A program made the position numbers and the translations under genes. A stretch of 64,000 bases of DNA from an uncultured Saprospiraceae bacterium (GTDB lineage: Bacteria > Bacteroidota > Bacteroidia > Chitinophagales > Saprospiraceae). Positions 9,031-18,258 of this stretch are shown piece by piece. Position 1 is the stretch's first letter; each line of letters opens with the position of its first letter. The stretch covers positions 62,001 through 126,000 of the forward strand of contig CALEYL010000070.1 of NCBI GenBank assembly GCA_937926205.1, written 5' to 3'. Below the pieces are notes generated by a model, which made no database searches, was not told where the DNA came from, and was given only the letters and a program-made list of their open reading frames with translations.

Positions 9031-10077
9031 ATGCCACGGCTTTACAACATCTTCAACGGTGAGGAGTTGAAGGCACGCTTGCGCAACAGCAGCGAGCCGC
9101 GTACCACCCTCTCTTTTTATCAGTATTGGAACATCGAAGACCCGCAACGCTTCCGCGATGATTTGTACCTGCGATGGAGCAACCTCGGGGTATTTGGTCG
9201 CATCTACGTTGCCAAAGAAGGCATCAACGGCCAGATTTCTGTTCCGGATGCACAGTTCGAAGCGTTCCGGGAAGACATCTACAGCATTCCTTTTCTGGAA
9301 AACATCCGACTCAACATTGCGGTGGATGACGACGGAAAATCCTTTTTCAAACTAAAAATCAAAGTACGCGAGAAGATCGTGGCTGATGGCCTTGACGACG
9401 CTTCTTTTGACGTGACCAAACGCGGCAAGCACCTGCGTGCCGCCGAATTCAACAGCCTCACTGACGCACCGGATACCATCGTTGTGGACATGCGCAACCA
9501 CTATGAAAGCGAGGTCGGCTACTTTGAAAATGCCATCTGCCCTGACGTGGAAACCTTCAGGGAAGCGCTGCCCGTTGTAGAAAACCTGCTGGAAGTAAAA
9601 AAAGACGCCAACATCGTCATGTACTGTACCGGAGGCATTCGCTGCGAAAAGGCCAGCGCCTATTTTTTGCACAAAGGCTTCCAAAACGTTTTTATGGTAG
9701 ACGGCGGCATTATTGAGTACACGCGTCAATGCCAGGAACAGGGTTTGCCGAACAAGTTTATCGGGAAAAACTTTGTCTTTGACGAACGCATGGGCGAACG
9801 CATCAGCCCGGACGTCGTTTCGCATTGCCACCAGTGCGGCGCCCTTTGTGATACGCATATCAATTGCGCCAATGACGCCTGCCACATCCTGTTCATCCAG
9901 TGTCCGGAATGTGCTGAAAAATACCAGCATTGCTGCTCGAAACATTGCAGCGATTTCAACCAATTGCCGGAATCGGAACGCCACGAACTGCGTAAAACGA
10001 TGGTGTTCAACGGTACCCATTTCAGCAAAGGACGGTATAAGGCGTTCAGGCAGGGAGAGGGATTGGTGTTGGGGTAG
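9031..10077 (+). CDS. trhO: tRNA uridine(34) hydroxylase, rhodanese-like
   Basis: The 348-residue protein matches the TrhO (YceA) family, which makes 5-hydroxyuridine at the wobble position of tRNA in the cytoplasm. It has an N-terminal acylphosphatase-like domain (about 1-110, with GRIYVAKEGINGQ), a rhodanese domain with the catalytic cysteine in YCTGGIRCEKA (Cys199), and a C-terminal cysteine-rich tail. The tail carries repeated Cys pairs (CHQCGALC, CPEC, HCCSKHC), which suggests zinc binding. Length and domain order are normal for the family. It appears monocistronic; a TACTTTTG sequence at 8943-8950 could be its -7 element but lacks a clear -33. Confidence 0.9.
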   Translation: MPRLYNIFNGEELKARLRNSSEPRTTLSFYQYWNIEDPQRFRDDLYLRWSNLGVFGRIYVAKEGINGQISVPDAQFEAFREDIYSIPFLENIRLNIAVDDDGKSFFKLKIKVREKIVADGLDDASFDVTKRGKHLRAAEFNSLTDAPDTIVVDMRNHYESEVGYFENAICPDVETFREALPVVENLLEVKKDANIVMYCTGGIRCEKASAYFLHKGFQNVFMVDGGIIEYTRQCQEQGLPNKFIGKNFVFDERMGERISPDVVSHCHQCGALCDTHINCANDACHILFIQCPECAEKYQHCCSKHCSDFNQLPESERHELRKTMVFNGTHFSKGRYKAFRQGEGLVLG

Positions 10078-10081
10078 TTTT

Positions 10082-10213
10082 TTTAGTTGGCAGTTTCTTA
10101 GTGGGCAGTTGGCAGGATTGAGGGTGCAAAAGATTGAGATTTTACCTCACAAGGAGCATTGGCATAGTGAAAGTTGGCAGGATGGAGCTTGCAAAATGTC
10201 ACTGCCAACTAAA
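10082..10213. repeat. PE-2 intergenic element (AGTTGGCAG family), 132 bp
   Basis: The element starts 5 bases after the trhO stop. Its ends are exact inverted repeats (TTTAGTTGGCAGT at 10082-10094 and its complement at 10201-10213). The interior contains further GTTGGCAG words and aligns by eye with the left part of the larger copy at 32510 (shared words GTGAAAGTTGGCAG and TGTAAAATGT-like). No protein is encoded. Confidence 0.75.
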
Positions 10214-10273
10214 GGAAACGTTGACAGGAGACTGTGCAAACACCTGAAATAATCATAAACCAAATATTGAGTA

Positions 10274-12262
10274 ATGGCAAAAGGCAAATACATCAAAAAG
10301 CAGGCTCCTCCTCCGGCAGTAAAAAAGCCGGTTGCGGTGGCCACGGGGAAATTCTCAAACCCTTTGTTGCTTGCTGCAGTCTTAGCGGCAGTTAGTTTCC
10401 TGCTCTATGTCAATACCTTTGGCTATGATTATACCCTCGATGACTCGATTGTCATCAGGGAGAACATGTTTACCGAAAAAGGGATATCGGGTATTCCCGG
10501 CCTTTTTAAATACGATACCTTTTACGGCTTTTTCAAAGAGGAAGGCAAAGCGGCACTGGTAGCCGGAGGACGTTACCGGCCACTCACTCCTGCTATGTTT
10601 GCTGTTGAAGTTCAATTATTCGGGATGAACCCAATAGCAGGGCATGTGCTCAATGTGCTTTGGTATGCGCTGACCGTCATGGTGCTTTTTTCTCTGCTCC
10701 GACAACTGTTCCTGTTCAAAATGGACGCCAACGAGGCGGGATTTGTGGCTTTTGCAGCAGCGCTGATTTTTGCCGCTCACCCTGTACACACGGAGGTGGT
10801 TGCCAACATCAAAGGCCGTGATGAAATCATCGCATTACTGGGTAGCCTGGCAGCGCTTTACATTGCCTTACTGGTTCACCAGAAGAAAAAATCAATCGGC
10901 TGGCTGCTGCTTGGCGGCTTTTGTTTTTTGCTGGCGCTGCTGGCCAAAGAAAACGCCATTACTTTTCTGGCCATCCTGCCGTTGACGTTTTATTATTTCA
11001 CGGACGCCAAACCCGCTTCCATAGCAGAGCTGAGCATCCCTGTAGTGGCAGCCAGCATCCTCTTTTTAGTCATTCGTTTTTCGATTGTGGCGCCGCCTGG
11101 TAAACCGCCTATGGAATTGATGAACAATCCGTTTCTCAAATTTTCAGGCGGCAGCTACGTACCCCTTGCGTATGGAGAACAACTGGCAACCATCTTTTAC
11201 ACCCTCGGAGAATACCTGCGCCTGCTGGTTTACCCGCACCCACTGACACACGACTACTACCCGCGCCACATTGAGGTGATGAAGTGGGATGACTTGAAGG
11301 TTTCGCTGAGTCTTTTGGCCTATCTGTCGTTGGGCGTTTATGCCCTTTTTACTTTGAAATCAAAAAATCCAATCGGCTACGGCATCTGGTTTTACCTCAT
11401 TACCTTATCCATTGGATCCAATCTCTTTTTCCCGGTAGGTACCAATATGGCGGAACGCCTGATATTCATGCCTTCGGTGGGATTTGCCATTGTAGGGGCC
11501 TTGCTCCTCAGCCGCGCCCAAAAGAGCTGGGGGACTGCCACTGTATGGAGTATTTTGATTGGAATAACGCTGCTCTTCAGCGTCAAAACCATCCTGCGCA
11601 ACCCGGCCTGGAAAGACAACCTGACGCTGTTCAGCACCGACATTGCCGTTTCCAAAAACAGCGCCAAACTCTGCAATGCACTCGGCGGTGAGCTTTTTGT
11701 ACAGTCTGTTAAAGAAAAAGACGAAGCTAAGCGAAAGTCAATGCTGGAAGAGGCAGTCGTACACCTTAAAAATGCCGTGCGCATCCACCCGCAATATAAA
11801 AATGCTTATCTCCTGTTGGGAAACTGTTACAACAACCTGAAATTATACGAAGAATCCATTGCCGCCTATGGCATGGCGTTGCGCCTCGATCCTGATTTCA
11901 AAGATGCCACCGATAACCTTGGCATCACGTACCGGGAAGCCGGGCTGTATTTTGGAGAAACAGAACACAACCCGCAAAAGGCATTGCAATACATCGAAAA
12001 GGCTTACCAAACCCGCCCCGATGAATACGAAACGCTTCGCTTATTAGGGGTTGCTTACGGTAGCATGGGCAAAATTGACAAAGCGCTTGAGTTCTTTGAA
12101 AAAGCGCATGCCCAAAAACCAGACGATGCCATGGCCAATTACAACCTCGGGATTACTTACCAATACAACGGCAACGCAGAAAAAGCGAGCATTTATCTGG
12201 CAAAAGCAGAAGAACTTGAACCCGGAATTTTGCAAAAGATGTCGTCGGGTAGCGGGAAGTAA
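10274..12262 (+). CDS. Polytopic membrane protein with C-terminal TPRs (TMTC-like)
   Basis: The 662-residue protein has a basic N-terminus, then about nine or ten hydrophobic segments (from about 27 to 430), then four TPR units (about 480-655: AVVHLKNAVRIHPQ, SIAAYGMALRLDPDF, ALQYIEKAYQTRP, ALEFFEKAHAQKP). The first loop has an acidic pair (YDYTLDD), and a later segment reads VHTEVVANIKGRDE. This matches the layout of eukaryotic TMTC protein O-mannosyltransferases and related bacterial GT-C proteins. I infer a membrane-bound glycosyltransferase using a polyprenyl-linked sugar; donor and acceptor are unknown. It is convergent with the GHMP kinase gene. Confidence 0.75.
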   Translation: MAKGKYIKKQAPPPAVKKPVAVATGKFSNPLLLAAVLAAVSFLLYVNTFGYDYTLDDSIVIRENMFTEKGISGIPGLFKYDTFYGFFKEEGKAALVAGGRYRPLTPAMFAVEVQLFGMNPIAGHVLNVLWYALTVMVLFSLLRQLFLFKMDANEAGFVAFAAALIFAAHPVHTEVVANIKGRDEIIALLGSLAALYIALLVHQKKKSIGWLLLGGFCFLLALLAKENAITFLAILPLTFYYFTDAKPASIAELSIPVVAASILFLVIRFSIVAPPGKPPMELMNNPFLKFSGGSYVPLAYGEQLATIFYTLGEYLRLLVYPHPLTHDYYPRHIEVMKWDDLKVSLSLLAYLSLGVYALFTLKSKNPIGYGIWFYLITLSIGSNLFFPVGTNMAERLIFMPSVGFAIVGALLLSRAQKSWGTATVWSILIGITLLFSVKTILRNPAWKDNLTLFSTDIAVSKNSAKLCNALGGELFVQSVKEKDEAKRKSMLEEAVVHLKNAVRIHPQYKNAYLLLGNCYNNLKLYEESIAAYGMALRLDPDFKDATDNLGITYREAGLYFGETEHNPQKALQYIEKAYQTRPDEYETLRLLGVAYGSMGKIDKALEFFEKAHAQKPDDAMANYNLGITYQYNGNAEKASIYLAKAEELEPGILQKMSSGSGK

Positions 12263-12281
12263 ATGAAGGGTGATTTTAGTA

Positions 12282-12331
12282 AATGGGCAAAGGGCAAATA
12301 CGCAAACTTGACTACTTGCCTTTTGCCCACT
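12282..12331. repeat. PE-3 inverted repeat in a convergent spacer
   Basis: AATGGGCAAAGGGCAA (12282-12297) pairs with TTGCCTTTTGCCCACT (12316-12331) at 14 of 16 positions around an 18-base loop. It lies between two convergent stop codons and could act as a bidirectional terminator. The word GCCCACTTG is shared with the tandem array at 41658. Confidence 0.55.
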
Positions 12332-12340
12332 TGACACTTC

Positions 12341-13294
12341 CTACACCCCCATTTCCTTAAACCGAAACACATCCGTGTACCCCTTCTGGTAGAAATACTG
12401 AACCGTCTCTTCGTATGAAGCGGAGCTGGTAGCCATTACAAAATCGCCGCCCCAGGCGCCCAGTGATTTGACAGCGCCCCAAAAGTCCGGAAAAAGTACA
12501 GCAGCAACGCAAGGCAGGTCCAGCGTTTTGGAGACCAGGTTTTCGTGTTCGCGCATACAACGTTCAAATTCTTCCAGCGTGCCCGCACTGATAAAATCCA
12601 GGGTCATTTGATTGACAGCCTGCAGCACCCCGGGATCAGCAGCCGGGTTCCGTTCCCGGTAACGGGCAATACCCTCCCGGCTATCCTGTTTGGCGCCAAG
12701 CCCTACAAAATACAACTGCTCCAGAAAGGGCGGCGCAAAAGGAAAATCGACCCAATTCCCCCGCCCTTCCCGACGTTGATAAAGTATGGGCCCCGTAGCA
12801 AATGCGCAGGCGAGGTCGTATCCAGATCCTCCAAAAGTAGCCGCTAAAAGTTTATAGGCATCCACGCCGGTCCATTTCGCCATGGCGGCAATCAAAGTTG
12901 AGCTGCTGCCCAAACCCCAGTGGCGCGGAAAATCCAGGGCTACCTCTACGCGCCAGGCTGATGGCGCTTGTGGCCAAACGCCGCCCAGTTGGAGGATGGA
13001 TTGAAACAGGTTTGACAAACGCCGCGCACTTGCTTCGTCAGAAGCTTCTAGACATTCCCCAGCGTGTGTAAAGCGCCCTTCAAACCAAATTTGACCTTCG
13101 TGATCAAAACTGCGCCAGTGGATTTGCCCCTCCGGTCCGGTTTCTTTTGTAAATTTGAAAGTTTGCCCGGCTTTGGTTGGAAGCGCAAGGGCCAAAGCGC
13201 CGTCCAGCACGAAGTACTCGGCTGTGAGCAGCAACTTACCCCGGGCAAAGATGGTGGTGGTTTCGATGCGACTTATTTTTGATGGTAACGGCAA
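12341..13294 (-). CDS. GYDIA-type GHMP kinase
   Basis: The 317-residue protein is a GHMP-superfamily small-molecule kinase of the Bacteroidota GYDIA group. The N-terminal GKLLLTAEYFVLDGA is the usual start of mevalonate-kinase-like proteins, and GLGSSSTL (near 130) is the ATP-binding motif 2. The motif that names the group appears as GGSGYDLACA. Members are commonly found beside HMG-CoA reductase in this phylum and are thought to act in the mevalonate pathway, but that neighbour is not here, so the substrate stays unassigned. It is convergent with the TMTC-like gene. Confidence 0.85.
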   Translation of the reverse strand: MPLPSKISRIETTTIFARGKLLLTAEYFVLDGALALALPTKAGQTFKFTKETGPEGQIHWRSFDHEGQIWFEGRFTHAGECLEASDEASARRLSNLFQSILQLGGVWPQAPSAWRVEVALDFPRHWGLGSSSTLIAAMAKWTGVDAYKLLAATFGGSGYDLACAFATGPILYQRREGRGNWVDFPFAPPFLEQLYFVGLGAKQDSREGIARYRERNPAADPGVLQAVNQMTLDFISAGTLEEFERCMREHENLVSKTLDLPCVAAVLFPDFWGAVKSLGAWGGDFVMATSSASYEETVQYFYQKGYTDVFRFKEMGV

Positions 13295-13428
13295 TTTTGT
13301 TCTACATAGTTCATAACAGAGGTTTTCAAAACTTGTCTAAGTCCCTATGTAAAAAAACAAATCCCCAAAATGGGAAAATTAATACCGAAAATAAACCTAT
13401 TCGCTCATCAAGCCCAAAGAATGCGGGA

Positions 13429-13436
13429 TAATTTTG
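13429..13436 (+). promoter_or_regulatory. Possible -7 element for cysE
   Basis: TAATTTTG fits TAnnTTTG exactly, 102 bases before the cysE ATG. No clear -33 TTG was found at the right distance. The 13295-13538 spacer shows no riboswitch that I can recognise. Confidence 0.35.
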
Positions 13437-13538
13437 CAGAGGCTCGTACAAAAAACGATTGAAACCCAAATCCCGGTTTATTCGTTATTATCAACATCCC
13501 TGATTGACAAACTACGGCTCATCACTTAAGCTATTGGC

Positions 13539-14336
13539 ATGGAAGATCGCTTTATAGAACAACTTTATCAGGCGCACCGCAACGCACCCGCTATTCCTTC
13601 CCCGGATATGGTATGCGACTGGCTGGACGGCTTGCTCAAATTGTTGTTTCCGGAACTGGCAGAGCACCATTACCGGAGCTTACGGGAATTTAACCAACAT
13701 TACAATGACAGCAAGCTGGAATTATATGGGTTGCTGGAAGCGGTTGAACATTCACTCGCCAAGAGTGTAGAAGCTACGGAGCAGGCTTTCCTCGACGCGT
13801 TGCCTGGCATCCACAGCCTCCTGCTCAAAGACGCAGAGGCCATTCTGGCCGGAGACCCCGCTGCTTCCAGTCAAACGGAAGTCATCCGCACCTACCCCGG
13901 CTTTTATGCCATCTGTGTGTACCGCCTTGCTCACGAATTTTTTAAGCTGGGGGTTCCGCTCATACCGCGAATACTGACTGAACATGCCCACAACCGCACC
14001 GGCATTGACATCCACCCTGCTGCACAGATCGGGGAACGCTGTTGCATCGACCACGGAACAGGCCTGGTAATCGGAGAAACGGTCGTCATCGGCAACCACG
14101 TGAAACTCTACCACGGCGTTACCCTGGGCGCCTTGAGTGTCAAAAAAGAAATGGCAAAAACCAAGCGCCATCCTACCATTGAAGACCGGGTAGTCATCTA
14201 TGCCGGCGCAACAATACTTGGCGGTGAAACCACCATTGGCCATGACAGCATCGTGGGTGGTAATGCCTGGATTACACAAAGCGTACCGCCGTTTTCGCGA
14301 ATTTATTACCAGCAAGAACCCGTCGAACAAGGGTAA
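13539..14336 (+). CDS. cysE: Serine O-acetyltransferase
   Basis: The 265-residue enzyme transfers acetyl from acetyl-CoA to serine, the first step of cysteine synthesis. The N-terminal 130 residues are helical, as in the EpsC-type variants with an extended N-terminus. The C-terminal left-handed beta-helix is clear: HPAAQIGERCCIDHGTGLVIGE, then YHGVTLGAL, then ATILGGETTIGHDSIVGGNAW. The conserved catalytic region DHGTG and the lysine/histidine stretch KTKRHPTIED are intact. No cysK is next to it. The trans-sulfuration enzyme at 55.2 kb belongs to the same broad sulfur amino-acid metabolism but is unlinked. Confidence 0.92.
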   Translation: MEDRFIEQLYQAHRNAPAIPSPDMVCDWLDGLLKLLFPELAEHHYRSLREFNQHYNDSKLELYGLLEAVEHSLAKSVEATEQAFLDALPGIHSLLLKDAEAILAGDPAASSQTEVIRTYPGFYAICVYRLAHEFFKLGVPLIPRILTEHAHNRTGIDIHPAAQIGERCCIDHGTGLVIGETVVIGNHVKLYHGVTLGALSVKKEMAKTKRHPTIEDRVVIYAGATILGGETTIGHDSIVGGNAWITQSVPPFSRIYYQQEPVEQG

Positions 14337-14343
14337 GCTTAAA

Positions 14344-14385
14344 ACAACAAGAGACAACCCGAAAATTCGAGCTGTCTCCTGTTGT
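14344..14385. terminator. Bidirectional terminator between cysE and typA
   Basis: A 13-bp stem (ACAACAAGAGACA at 14344-14356 against 14373-14385, one mismatch) lies between two convergent stop codons. The T-tracts are weak on both sides. Confidence 0.6.
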
Positions 14386-14407
14386 GTGTTCCGGCGAAGC
14401 CTGAAAT

Positions 14408-16225
14408 CTACTCCGCATCTGCAAACGACTTGTTTTTCGAGCGTTTGCGTTCGTGTTCTTTCAGGTAAATTTTTCGCAGGCGTAAAGTTTTCGGCGTCAC
14501 TTCAACGTATTCATCTTCCTGAATGTATTCCAACGCTTCTTCGAGTGTAAAGCGCTTGGGTGGAATCAGCTTCACTTTGTCATCCGAGCCGGAAGCGCGC
14601 ATGTTGGTCAGCTTCTTCGTTTTGGTCACGTTTACGGTCATATCGCCCGGACGGGTGTTTTCGCCAACGACCTGACCTTCGTAAATATCTTCATTCGGGC
14701 CGATGAAAAATCTGCCGCGATCCTGTAAGTTATTGATGCTGTATGGAATGGACTTACCCGTTTCCATGCTGATGAGCGAACCGTTGATGCGGCCCGGAAT
14801 TTCGCCTTTGTGCGGCTGGAATTCCAGGAAGCGGTGCGTCATGATGGCTTCGCCTGCCGTTGCAGTCAGCAACTGACTGCGCAGTCCAATGATGCCGCGG
14901 GAAGGAATTTCAAAACGCAACTGAACGCGGTCGCCTTTCGGGTGCAGGGACAACATCATGCCTTTCCGGCGGGTAACCATGTCGATGGCAGTGCCTGAGT
15001 GTGAATCCGGCAAATCGATGGTCAGCTCTTCCACCGGCTCGTGTTGCTTCGAGTTGATGGTTTTGGTGATGACCTGTGGTTGCCCGATCTGCAATTCATA
15101 GCCTTCACGGCGCATGGTTTCAATCAGAACGGCGAGGTGCAAAACGCCCCGGCCGAAAATCCGGAAAGTATCAGCAGAGTCTGTGAATTCCAGGCGCATG
15201 GCCAGGTTCTTTTCCAGCTCTTTTTCCAGGCGCTCTTTCACGTGGCGGGAAGTCACAAATTTGCCTTCCTGTCCAAAAAACGGCGAGTCATTGATGGTAA
15301 AAATCATGCTCATCGTCGGCTCATCGATGGCAATTACCGGCAGTGCTTCGGGGTTTTCTGCATCAGCAAGGGTATCGCCGATTTCAAACCCTTCAATGCC
15401 GACAATGCCGCAGATTTCGCCTGCTGCCACTTCCTGCGTCTCAATTTTTCCAAACCCTTCAAACACAAAAAGGCCGCGCAGTTTGTATTTTTCCACGCGC
15501 CCGTCTTTTTTCATCAGGGCGATCTGCTGGTTGGCTTTCAATCCGCCGCGGTGAACGCGTCCGACAGCAATGCGGCCAACATAAGGAGAAAAATCAAGCG
15601 AAGTAATCAACATTTGAAATGGTCCCTCTTCCGTTTTCGGTGGGGGGATATGCTCTACGATAGCATCAAGCAAAGGGATGATGTCAGTCGTGGGCTGGCG
15701 CCAGTCGGTACTCATCCAGCCGTGTTTGGCAGAGCCGAACAATACCGGAAAGTCCAGCTGTTCTTCTGTCGCTTCGAGGTTAAACATCAGGTCAAAAACC
15801 GATTCGTGTACTTCATCCGGAGTACAGTTTTCTTTGTCCACCTTATTGATGACAACGATTGGCTTCAATCCCAGTTCGATGGCTTTTTGCAACACAAAGC
15901 GCGTTTGAGGCATCGGGCCTTCAAAAGCATCTACGAGCAACAGTACGCCGTCGGCCATATTGAGGACGCGTTCAACTTCACCACCGAAATCACTGTGACC
16001 CGGGGTGTCAATGATGTTGATTTTGGTACCTTTATAAGTGATCGAGACGTTTTTGGCCAAAATGGTAATGCCACGCTCGCGCTCCAGCTCGTTGTTGTCG
16101 AGTATCAACTCGCCGGGCGTTTCGTGTTCTTTAAACAGTTGCCCTGCAAGCAGCATTTTGTCGACCAGGGTGGTTTTCCCGTGGTCAACGTGGGCGATGA
16201 TGGCGATATTCCGCAGGTTTTGCAT
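14408..16225 (-). CDS. typA: Ribosome-associated GTPase TypA/BipA
   Basis: This 605-residue translational GTPase has all G motifs: AHVDHGKTT (11-19), RGIT switch I (51-54), DTPGHSDF (73-80) and NKVDK (127-131). Domain II, EF-G-like domains III and V and the TypA-specific C-terminal domain follow; SRGIIGLRSQLLTAT is a hallmark of the family. TypA helps 50S assembly and stress or low-temperature adaptation. The C-terminus ends with a lysine-rich tail (ERKRSKNKSFADAE). It appears to be transcribed alone from a promoter just upstream. Confidence 0.96.
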   Translation of the reverse strand: MQNLRNIAIIAHVDHGKTTLVDKMLLAGQLFKEHETPGELILDNNELERERGITILAKNVSITYKGTKINIIDTPGHSDFGGEVERVLNMADGVLLLVDAFEGPMPQTRFVLQKAIELGLKPIVVINKVDKENCTPDEVHESVFDLMFNLEATEEQLDFPVLFGSAKHGWMSTDWRQPTTDIIPLLDAIVEHIPPPKTEEGPFQMLITSLDFSPYVGRIAVGRVHRGGLKANQQIALMKKDGRVEKYKLRGLFVFEGFGKIETQEVAAGEICGIVGIEGFEIGDTLADAENPEALPVIAIDEPTMSMIFTINDSPFFGQEGKFVTSRHVKERLEKELEKNLAMRLEFTDSADTFRIFGRGVLHLAVLIETMRREGYELQIGQPQVITKTINSKQHEPVEELTIDLPDSHSGTAIDMVTRRKGMMLSLHPKGDRVQLRFEIPSRGIIGLRSQLLTATAGEAIMTHRFLEFQPHKGEIPGRINGSLISMETGKSIPYSINNLQDRGRFFIGPNEDIYEGQVVGENTRPGDMTVNVTKTKKLTNMRASGSDDKVKLIPPKRFTLEEALEYIQEDEYVEVTPKTLRLRKIYLKEHERKRSKNKSFADAE

Positions 16226-16257
16226 ATAATTTTTATCCTCCTTTTTGAAAGAAGGCG

Positions 16258-16265
16258 CAAAGATA
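16258..16265 (-). promoter_or_regulatory. -7 element of the typA promoter
   Basis: On the minus strand TATCTTTG is a perfect TAnnTTTG match, 33 bases before the typA ATG. The -33 element is not obvious. Confidence 0.5.
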
Positions 16266-16323
16266 GCAGGATTTACGCCATAGTCTTCTATTAAATTATT
16301 AATTTTCAGTTAAGGCGATGTTC

Positions 16324-18147
16324 CTATGCCACCTGCGGCGTGAATACAGGCTGGTTTACGGGGATAACCTGGCGGTCGCCACGTCGGCGCACGACAGAAT
16401 TCAACAGCAGCAACAGTGCCGTGAATACAGCAATACGCGCAATGAGATCCCCCCAGACGACATAAAAAGTAATGGCATCGTTAAGGTGGATTTTGTCTCG
16501 GATTACAGCATCTTCACCATAAGGCGTTGCCTGAAGGATGTCGCCGCGTTGGTTGATAAAAGCAGAAATCCCCGTATTGGCAGAGCGGGCAATGCTGCGC
16601 CGGGTTTCTATGGCACGAAGAGATGCAAATTGAAGGTGTTGACGGTGACCCGGAGTATCGTCCCACCACCCGTCGTTGGTCATGATGAAGATGGCCTGGG
16701 CGCCTTTCCGGACATAACCGGTATAATATTCTCCAAAAACAGATTCATAGCAAATGGCCGGTCCAATCCGCCCGGAGCTACTGGAAAAGACGGAACGTTC
16801 CCGCTGGGTGGCCAAACCAGCCGTGGTGCCGCCAAGGTGGTCAACCGCGGCTTCCATAAAAAAGAGGATGTTCTTTAGCGGAAATTTTTCAGGCCCGGGC
16901 ACCAGTTTGGACTTTTTGTACAGTGGCACTTCTTCTGTTTCATTCGACAGTTGAACAGCCGCGTTCATGGTTTCAAAATAAACAGTCTGGGCGCCGCGGT
17001 TGCGCAGGCGCACGGCGTCGGAATGGGGTTCACCGGATTTGAAGTCGTGGTAAGCTTCCAGTCCGGTAATGATTTTCAGCTTTGGAAACAAACGCATGAA
17101 CTCCCGCATCCGGATAACCGGACCATATTCGTTGACCTGGGAAGTTTCGACAAAGCCAAAGCTCGTTTCCGGAAAAACAACATAATCGGTTAAGCTGTCC
17201 GTCAGGCGGGCACTGAGCTCCAGAAAATGGTCGATTTGTATGCCGTCAGGAATGTTGAATTTTTCGTAGTGCGGTTCGTAATTGGGCTGCACCACCACCA
17301 CATCGGCCGTTTTTCCCTGCTCTTCGTAGCTTGAATACCGCCACAGCGACCAAAGCGATGGCAAAACGACCAGGCCAATTGCTATGGCCCATTCCCTGCG
17401 ATTGGCAGGCGCTCCCATCCGGTAGCGTTGCCATTGCCGGAACAGGAGAATGTTCATCAACAGAATCAACAGGCCTCCGCCAAATACGCCAGTGTATTCA
17501 TACCACTGAACCCAGGCCGGGAATTGGGCAAATCCATTGCCAAGCGTAAGCCAGGGCCAGGTCAGATCCCAGTTGAGGTGCAGGTATTCAAAAGACAACC
17601 AGTAGGCCACCAGCGAAAGATAGCCGGAACGGGGCATCGCTTTGCGGGTGCGGTGAAATAGCCAGAACACAATGGCCATGAACAACGAATTGGCGGCAAT
17701 GGCAAAAATACCGGCAGCCATAGCCGAATTGGCTACCCACCAGGTCGTCAGGATATTCCAGGTAACAAAAGCAACGTACGCATAGACAAAAACCTTGTTG
17801 CCTGCCCGGGGCTGTTCAGAGAGTTCCTTTTCCAAAACCAATAGTGGAATAAAGCCAATAAACAACAGGGCAGGAAATGGCAGTATGCCAGGGAATCCCA
17901 GGCCAAGAAGCCCTCCGCTCATGAATGCCAGTCCAAGGCGACGCCATTCTGCCTCCCGGCTGTATAATTTTGCGCGCAGCAATATGACACCCAATACCAA
18001 AAAGGTCCACCCGGAAGCAAACAGCGCCAAAGGACGGTACCCCCAGAGTTGTTGCTGCGCCGCAAGTTGGTACAAATCGTAACTCAACCAGGCACTGATG
18101 CCGAGCAGGGGGAGTAATGCGAACGAGAGAAATCTATTGAAATTCAT
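16324..18147 (-). CDS. lnt: Apolipoprotein N-acyltransferase
   Basis: The protein (607 residues from ATG 18147; the frame is open to 18183) adds the third acyl chain to outer-membrane lipoproteins at the periplasmic face of the inner membrane. The N-terminal half has six to eight hydrophobic helices. The C-terminal half is a nitrilase-like domain with the expected triad: Glu in VVFPETSFG, Lys in YKKSKLVPG, and Cys in PAICYESVFGEYY. One more membrane helix lies at the C-terminus. The start MNFNRFLSFALL is preferred because it leads straight into the first helix. The gene follows the amidase on the same strand, so the two may be co-transcribed. Confidence 0.9.
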   Translation of the reverse strand: MNFNRFLSFALLPLLGISAWLSYDLYQLAAQQQLWGYRPLALFASGWTFLVLGVILLRAKLYSREAEWRRLGLAFMSGGLLGLGFPGILPFPALLFIGFIPLLVLEKELSEQPRAGNKVFVYAYVAFVTWNILTTWWVANSAMAAGIFAIAANSLFMAIVFWLFHRTRKAMPRSGYLSLVAYWLSFEYLHLNWDLTWPWLTLGNGFAQFPAWVQWYEYTGVFGGGLLILLMNILLFRQWQRYRMGAPANRREWAIAIGLVVLPSLWSLWRYSSYEEQGKTADVVVVQPNYEPHYEKFNIPDGIQIDHFLELSARLTDSLTDYVVFPETSFGFVETSQVNEYGPVIRMREFMRLFPKLKIITGLEAYHDFKSGEPHSDAVRLRNRGAQTVYFETMNAAVQLSNETEEVPLYKKSKLVPGPEKFPLKNILFFMEAAVDHLGGTTAGLATQRERSVFSSSSGRIGPAICYESVFGEYYTGYVRKGAQAIFIMTNDGWWDDTPGHRQHLQFASLRAIETRRSIARSANTGISAFINQRGDILQATPYGEDAVIRDKIHLNDAITFYVVWGDLIARIAVFTALLLLLNSVVRRRGDRQVIPVNQPVFTPQVA

Positions 18148-18219
18148 TATGATCGATAAGTCGGCTTTTAGCAAATGAAGCACGGTTTATGTCTCCATCT
18201 CTCCGTCCGGAGTATGCTT

Positions 18220-18257
18220 AAAACTGCCAACTGCTAACTAAAAAACTGCCAACTAAA
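18220..18257. repeat. Solo PE-2 fragment (two ACTGCCAACT words)
   Basis: Two AAAACTGCCAACT-like words in the same orientation lie between lnt and the amidase stop. They match the terminal words of the PE-2 elements at 10082 and 32510. This looks like a decayed or partial copy. Confidence 0.5.
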
Positions 18258-18258
18258 A

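Noticed and set aside
13295..13538. Possible sulfur-related riboswitch upstream of cysE
   Set aside because: No SAM riboswitch core or terminator structure could be recognised in the leader.
15041..16294. 417-codon open frame antisense to typA
   Set aside because: The typA frame has every GTPase motif; the antisense frame has none and is rich in Phe/His shadow composition.
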